NCBI GenBank assembly: GCA_947086895.1
Contig: CAMUAR010000018.1
Location: 1 to 57,439, forward strand
Source: an uncultured Lachnospiraceae bacterium
GTDB taxonomy: Bacteria > Bacillota > Clostridia > Lachnospirales > Lachnospiraceae
Reading direction: 5' to 3'
Length of the DNA: 57,439 bases
Both the position numbers and the translations under genes were made by a program. Under the pieces are notes generated by a model. It saw nothing but the letters and a program-made list of their open reading frames with translations. It made no database searches and was not told where the DNA came from. Positions 53,987-57,439 of this stretch are shown here, in pieces; within the stretch, counting starts at the first letter, position 1, and each line of letters opens with the position of its first letter.

Positions 53987-55717
53987 CTATGAAAGATTGA
54001 TTTTTTTTATCTCTTCCATATCCACCTTTGGCTCGCGCTTTGCCGTGTACAAACCGTTTACTTCCTGCTGCACATCGGTTACCTGGGTATAGCAAAAACC
54101 TGCCGAATAATCCATCTTCTTGATGGCCTTGGTAATCCTTTCAAAGCGTTCTAAAAAATCCTTCTCACCTGCTACCTGGTTTCCATATCCCCATCCTTCT
54201 TTTGTCTGAAAAGCAATGCCGCCATACTCGCTGATGATAATTGGCTGTCCTTTATAACAATACCCTTTCGCCATTGCATAACGGTGATTGTTAAATGGAA
54301 TTTCATTGTCTGTAATTGCTTCTTTTTTCTGGTAGCGCGCTGCAAAAACATCCCCGGATTCCTCATAATCATGAAGCGTTACAATATCAGAAACCGTATG
54401 CTCCCAGCCGTCGTTTACAATCACTGGCCGCATTGTGTCAAACGCTTTGGTAAGATGGTAGATTCCCTCCGTGAATTTCTGTTGATTTTTGTCGGAATAT
54501 ACGTTCTCAATTCCCCAGCTTTCATTAAACGCCGTCCATGTTACAATACATGGATGATTGTAATTTTGTCTTACAATCTCCATCCACTGGTTTGTAAACT
54601 GCTCTACCGAGTCTTCCTGAAACGTATATACGGAAGGCATCTCACACCACACAAGCAGCCCTTTGCGATCGCACCAAGAAAGGAAGCGTTCATCCTCAAC
54701 TTTCTCATGCTTGCGCACCCCATTGTACCCTGCTGCCAACACCAAATCGATATCTTTTATCAAAGCTTCCTCCGAAGGCGGCGTTAAATGGGATTCCTCC
54801 CAATATCCCTGATCCAAAATCAGTCTCTGGTAAAGCGGCAGATTATTTAACAGTATGTTTCTTCCTTCAATGCTGATTTTTCGCATACCAAAATAGCTTG
54901 TCACCTTATCCGATTCTGTACCGCCAAAAAACTCCAATTCTATATCATAAAGCTTTGGATTTTCAGGACTCCACACTGCCACCTGCCATGGAACATCCGC
55001 ATTTGCGACTTTAAGTTCTGCTGTAATATACTGTGTAGCAGCCTGTATGGAATAAACTGTGATTTCTCTTTGATCCAAAAAAATTTTACAAGAAATTGTT
55101 TCTGTTCCCTTCGGTTTTTCATTTAATTTTATTTCAATCCGAACGCTGGCATTGTCCAAATCAGGAGTTAATTTTAACCTTTCTATGTAATGCTTTGGCA
55201 CTTCCTCCAGCCATACGGTTTTCCATATCCCGGTGGTCTGTACATACCAGCAGCCAAAATTTTGATCCTTCCATCTTTGTTTTCCGCGCGGCTGAACACA
55301 GCTTACTGAATCCTCCGCTCTCACAGTAATGGTATTTGTCCCGTCTTTTATATAATCTGTAATATCAAAAGAAAATCTTGCGTAGGCTCCGGTATGCTTT
55401 CCGGCAAACTGCCCGTTCACCCATACAACAGCAGTATAGTCGGCTCCTTCCAGATGAAGCAGCATCCTTTTTTCTGTTTTTTTCAACTCAATTTCTCTTT
55501 GATACCAGACAACTGGATGAAATGTTTCCTCCCCAATTCCACTTAAACTCGTTTCATAAGAAAACGGAACCTGGATTTCCTTTCGGTCTGATGGAAAATA
55601 ATCATACCATCGTTCCTTCTCTCCAGTATTCTGATCATCAAACGAAAAATTCCATATTCCATTTAGATTTATCCAATTTTCTCGAACAAACTGAGGACGT
55701 GGATATCCATTTTGCAT
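53987..55717 (-). CDS. GH2-family beta-glycosidase
   Basis: A 576-aa glycoside hydrolase of the beta-galactosidase/beta-glucuronidase family, shorter than LacZ. An N-terminal jelly-roll (about 1-170; NLNGIWNFSFDDQNTGE, LHLEGADYTAVVWVNGQFAGKHTG) and an immunoglobulin-like domain precede a TIM barrel with acid/base Glu in TWTAFNESWGIEN and nucleophile Glu in IISEYGGIAF. No signal peptide, so it works on imported sugars. AGGAGG lies 7 nt before the ATG at 55717. It is the first gene of the large operon, about 60 nt after a consensus promoter. Its exact substrate cannot be read. Confidence 0.92.
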   Translation of the reverse strand: MQNGYPRPQFVRENWINLNGIWNFSFDDQNTGEKERWYDYFPSDRKEIQVPFSYETSLSGIGEETFHPVVWYQREIELKKTEKRMLLHLEGADYTAVVWVNGQFAGKHTGAYARFSFDITDYIKDGTNTITVRAEDSVSCVQPRGKQRWKDQNFGCWYVQTTGIWKTVWLEEVPKHYIERLKLTPDLDNASVRIEIKLNEKPKGTETISCKIFLDQREITVYSIQAATQYITAELKVANADVPWQVAVWSPENPKLYDIELEFFGGTESDKVTSYFGMRKISIEGRNILLNNLPLYQRLILDQGYWEESHLTPPSEEALIKDIDLVLAAGYNGVRKHEKVEDERFLSWCDRKGLLVWCEMPSVYTFQEDSVEQFTNQWMEIVRQNYNHPCIVTWTAFNESWGIENVYSDKNQQKFTEGIYHLTKAFDTMRPVIVNDGWEHTVSDIVTLHDYEESGDVFAARYQKKEAITDNEIPFNNHRYAMAKGYCYKGQPIIISEYGGIAFQTKEGWGYGNQVAGEKDFLERFERITKAIKKMDYSAGFCYTQVTDVQQEVNGLYTAKREPKVDMEEIKKINLS

Positions 55718-55749
55718 GTTATTTTCCTCCTGTTTTACCATATTTTATA

Positions 55750-55868
55750 TTTTTATCTACAATTTTTATGTATTTAAATCAGCTTCATTATAGGCTATAT
55801 TGCTAACTTTGTCAATCTTTTTTTTGAAAAATTATAAACTTTGCCTATTTTTCTCGTTTTTATCTACA
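55750..55868. repeat. Two identical 12-mers flanking the GH2 operon promoter
   Basis: TTTTTATCTACA occurs at 55750-55761 (in the leader) and 55857-55868 (upstream of the -35), in the same orientation and 107 bp apart. They could be regulator sites that loop the DNA across the promoter. The AT-rich context raises the chance of coincidence. Confidence 0.35.
55787..55815 (-). promoter_or_regulatory. Consensus promoter of the large polysaccharide operon
   Basis: On the minus strand TTGACA, 17-nt spacer, TATAAT: a full match to the sigma-A consensus. Transcription would begin near 55780 and read GH2 and the transporter genes. So strong a core promoter implies repression when the substrate is absent. 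Confidence 0.85.
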
Positions 55869-55926
55869 TATTTTTTGAATTATTTTATTGTTTTTATTCA
55901 TCATTTATAAATCAACGGCGATAAAT

Positions 55927-55978
55927 TTGCTTTTTTTTTACATCTCTGATATAATACCCTACAAATATTATATCAGAG
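55927..55978 (+). promoter_or_regulatory. ArsR-gene promoter inside a perfect 13-bp inverted repeat
   Basis: TTGCTT (55927-55932), 17-nt spacer, TATAAT (55950-55955) drive the ArsR gene. CTCTGATATAATA (55944-55956) and TATTATATCAGAG (55966-55978) form a perfect inverted repeat with a 9-nt spacer covering the -10 and start site. It is a good candidate operator for self-repression, since ArsR proteins bind such repeats as dimers. It lies 129 bp from the GH2 -35. Confidence 0.7.
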
Positions 55979-56010
55979 AGGTACAAATTTGGTTTATCTC
56001 ACAATAAGAA

Positions 56011-56041
56011 TGCTGACAGCATCGTTTCATGGCTGACAGCA
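56011..56041 (+). repeat. Direct repeat GCTGACAGCA in the ArsR leader
   Basis: GCTGACAGCA occurs at 56012-56021 and 56032-56041, exactly 20 bp apart (two helical turns). Each is nearly palindromic. As DNA they may be a paired protein site; as RNA, two small hairpins. Confidence 0.5.
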
Positions 56042-56049
56042 GATATAGA

Positions 56050-56111
56050 AAGGAGAACAGCGCTTCTTTTCCAGCTATTTTTGCTAAAAGAAGTCCCTGT
56101 AAAATTTTATG
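56050..56111 (+). promoter_or_regulatory. SD-hairpin-start arrangement, copy 2
   Basis: GAAAGGAGAAC is followed by a hairpin: CTTCTTTT (56063-56070) pairs with AAAAGAAG (56086-56093), plus inner AGC/GCT. Then CCTGTAAAATTTTATG leads into the ArsR gene. The unfolded SD lies 50 nt or more from the start codon, far too distant, so the hairpin must bridge them. The flanks match copy 1 at 32596-32634 almost base for base while the hairpin differs. Confidence 0.65.
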
Positions 56112-57047
56112 AAACAGACTCTTGATTTAAATTTAAAAGAAAAAGAGAAATTGACAAATATCGGGAAAGCTCTCTCTACCCCTGTACGTTTGGATATTTT
56201 AAATTATCTGGCTGAAAAACCTGCAATTATCTCTGATGTGGCGGCAAAATTCGGGCTTCCCCTCTCCAGCACAGCACTACATATCAAAGTTTTAGAAAAT
56301 GCTGGTCTAATCTCCATTCAGCCGATTCCTGGCTCAAAAGGTTCGCAAAAATCATGCGGTATTCTAATCAACAAAATACAAATAAATATGTTTCAGGAAG
56401 AAACTGCAAATACTCCAAGCTATTTGTATCGGGAATGTATGCCTGTCGGCTGCTATTTCGATTATGTCGCTCTTCCTTCGTGCGGTATGGTATCAGAATA
56501 TGGAGATTTAGGCTTTGAAGATACCATCAGCGTCTTTGTCAATCCATTGCGTTATAAGGCGCAGCTTGTATGGCTTAGCTGCGGTTTTTTAGAATACCGC
56601 TTTTCCAATTCCTTTTTAAAAAACAACGCGGTAAACCGCATTCGATTTTCTTTTGAAATTTGTTCTGAGGCTCTAGGATACAACAATGACTGGCCCTCCG
56701 ACATCACCCTCTCTTTAAACACTCACGAAATTGGAATTCTTCACTGCCGCGGAGATTACGGCGGGCGCAGAGGAAAACTAAACCCGGAATGGTGGTGCGA
56801 CAGTTCTTCTCAGTACGGGGAACTTCGAACTCTTGAAATAACGGACAAAGGCTGCTTTCTCGATAAAGAAGCAATCAGCAGCGAGACAATCTACACTCTT
56901 GGACTGCGCTACAACGACTATATTAAATTTAAATTGGAAGTAAAACGAGACGCCAAATACTGCGGCGGATTTAACCTTTTTGGTGAGAAATTTGGAGATT
57001 ATCCACAAAATATTGTAATGGAATTTTATCACGACGAAAATTCTTGA
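56109..57047 (+). CDS. ArsR-type winged-helix regulator with large C-terminal domain
   Basis: A 312-aa protein. Residues 15-90 form an ArsR-like winged helix (LSTPVRLDILNYLAEKPAI, SDVAAKFGLPLSSTALHIKVL). About 220 further residues of mainly beta character follow (DYVALPSCGMVSEYGDLGFED, RIRFSFEICSEALG, FNLFGEKFGDYPQNI), which classic metal-sensing ArsR proteins lack. This C-terminal part probably binds a sugar or other effector (inference). It is divergent from the large polysaccharide operon and most likely controls it and itself. The start is fixed by the ATG after the CCTGTAAAATTTT element. Confidence 0.82.
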   Translation: MKQTLDLNLKEKEKLTNIGKALSTPVRLDILNYLAEKPAIISDVAAKFGLPLSSTALHIKVLENAGLISIQPIPGSKGSQKSCGILINKIQINMFQEETANTPSYLYRECMPVGCYFDYVALPSCGMVSEYGDLGFEDTISVFVNPLRYKAQLVWLSCGFLEYRFSNSFLKNNAVNRIRFSFEICSEALGYNNDWPSDITLSLNTHEIGILHCRGDYGGRRGKLNPEWWCDSSSQYGELRTLEITDKGCFLDKEAISSETIYTLGLRYNDYIKFKLEVKRDAKYCGGFNLFGEKFGDYPQNIVMEFYHDENS

Positions 57048-57073
57048 CGATTGCGGCTGTTCAGAAAAGATCA

Positions 57074-57167
57074 GGGCTGCTGCAAAAAAGAATATTCTCG
57101 CAAGATGCAGTAAATTTTATTAAAAAATACTGTATCTTATGGGAAAAACATTGTTTTGCAACAGCCC
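57074..57167. repeat. 94-bp palindromic repeat, copy 2
   Basis: GGGCTGCTGCAAAA (57074-57087) pairs with TTTTGCAACAGCCC (57154-57167), one mismatch. The centre aligns with the reverse complement of the element at 38586-38679 (shared CAGTAAA, AAAATACTGT and GGAAAAACA blocks). It lies 26 bp after the ArsR gene. Confidence 0.75.
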
Positions 57168-57222
57168 CTTTATAGTACAATCAATCACCTTAAATTATAG
57201 AACTTTTATATTATCCAAAACT

Positions 57223-57437
57223 TTATTTATATAAAAATCGATCTGCGGCATAGTTCATCATTGTGCCAAGGATGCTGCCGTTTTTATTGCTAAATCAATG
57301 TTATATTGATCTTGTACATAATTACTATAAGGTTTTAAAAAATTCGTAAACTGTTATTATTTGCTAAAAGCAATCTAAAACATACAATACACATATAAAA
57401 TTTCATCTTCTTCAACTACTTTGTATCTTGTAACCAT
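57223..57437 (-). pseudogene. Decayed coding remnant at the window edge
   Basis: Three minus-strand pieces read like protein in different frames. MVTRYKVVEEDEILYVYCMF ends at TAG 57375-57377. QFTNFLKPYSNYVQDQYNID continues to LAIK (about 57290-57350). NGSILGTMMNYAADRFLYK ends at TAA 57223-57225. One extra A in the A5 run near 57285 would join the last two. Family not recognised; the rest lies beyond the window. No other feature is seen between 57168 and the end. Confidence 0.3.
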
Positions 57438-57439
57438 TC

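Overview
The window looks like chromosomal DNA from a gut-type Clostridia, most likely Lachnospiraceae. It is low in G+C, has strong purine-rich Shine-Dalgarno (SD) sites and good sigma-A promoters. Its gene content is typical: split MalF/MalG-type sugar permeases without a local ATPase, a secD-secF fusion, a 4Fe-4S aldo/keto reductase, and FucI/FucU/FucA. I found no tRNA, rRNA, CRISPR array, prophage or insertion sequence. The family assignment is inferred from gene content only.

Layout. 0-6.8 kb (minus strand): a LysR regulator, purB, purF and purC, an Fe-S aldo/keto reductase and a histidine phosphatase. 6.9-14.5 kb: a glucuronate/glucuronoxylan locus (uxuB-like, uxuA, GH115) with a divergent AraC regulator; uxuA and the GH115 gene carry three frame-breaking indels, so the locus appears to be decaying. 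14.6-18.1 kb: citrate synthase behind a structured leader, a MATE transporter and a small zinc-ribbon membrane protein. 18.1-22.8 kb: ADP-ribosylglycohydrolase, a sialate O-acetylesterase-like enzyme and GH42. 22.8-30.4 kb: housekeeping genes (FAD protein, a sigma-like protein lacking region 4, recJ, secDF, NUDIX). 30.6-33.6 kb: small accessory genes. 33.7-38.5 kb: an L-fucose operon (AraC regulator, fucA, fucU, fucI, an unknown 137-aa protein) with no fuculokinase or permease. 38.7-57.0 kb: one large polysaccharide-uptake operon read leftward from a consensus promoter near 55.8 kb: GH2, a giant membrane-anchored solute-binding protein, a permease, an NHL-propeller/TPR/Yip1 membrane protein, a DUF5696-like protein, two permeases, a lipoprotein solute-binding protein, another permease and a GH43 lipoprotein. 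An ArsR-type regulator is divergent from it.

The most unusual signal lies between genes. Several internal operon genes (aldo/keto reductase, fucI, the 137-aa gene, and both solute-binding proteins) are preceded by a hairpin whose stem contains TTTGT...ACAAA. The loop of each hairpin is complementary to a segment 0-5 nt upstream of the SD, which predicts an H-type pseudoknot (or a switch between two pairings) at the ribosome binding site. The loop and its partner change together between copies, which suggests selection on RNA structure. A second design, SD-hairpin-start codon, occurs twice. The citrate synthase leader folds as a closed helix around a possible pseudoknot. These candidates were found by eye and need covariance and homology searches.
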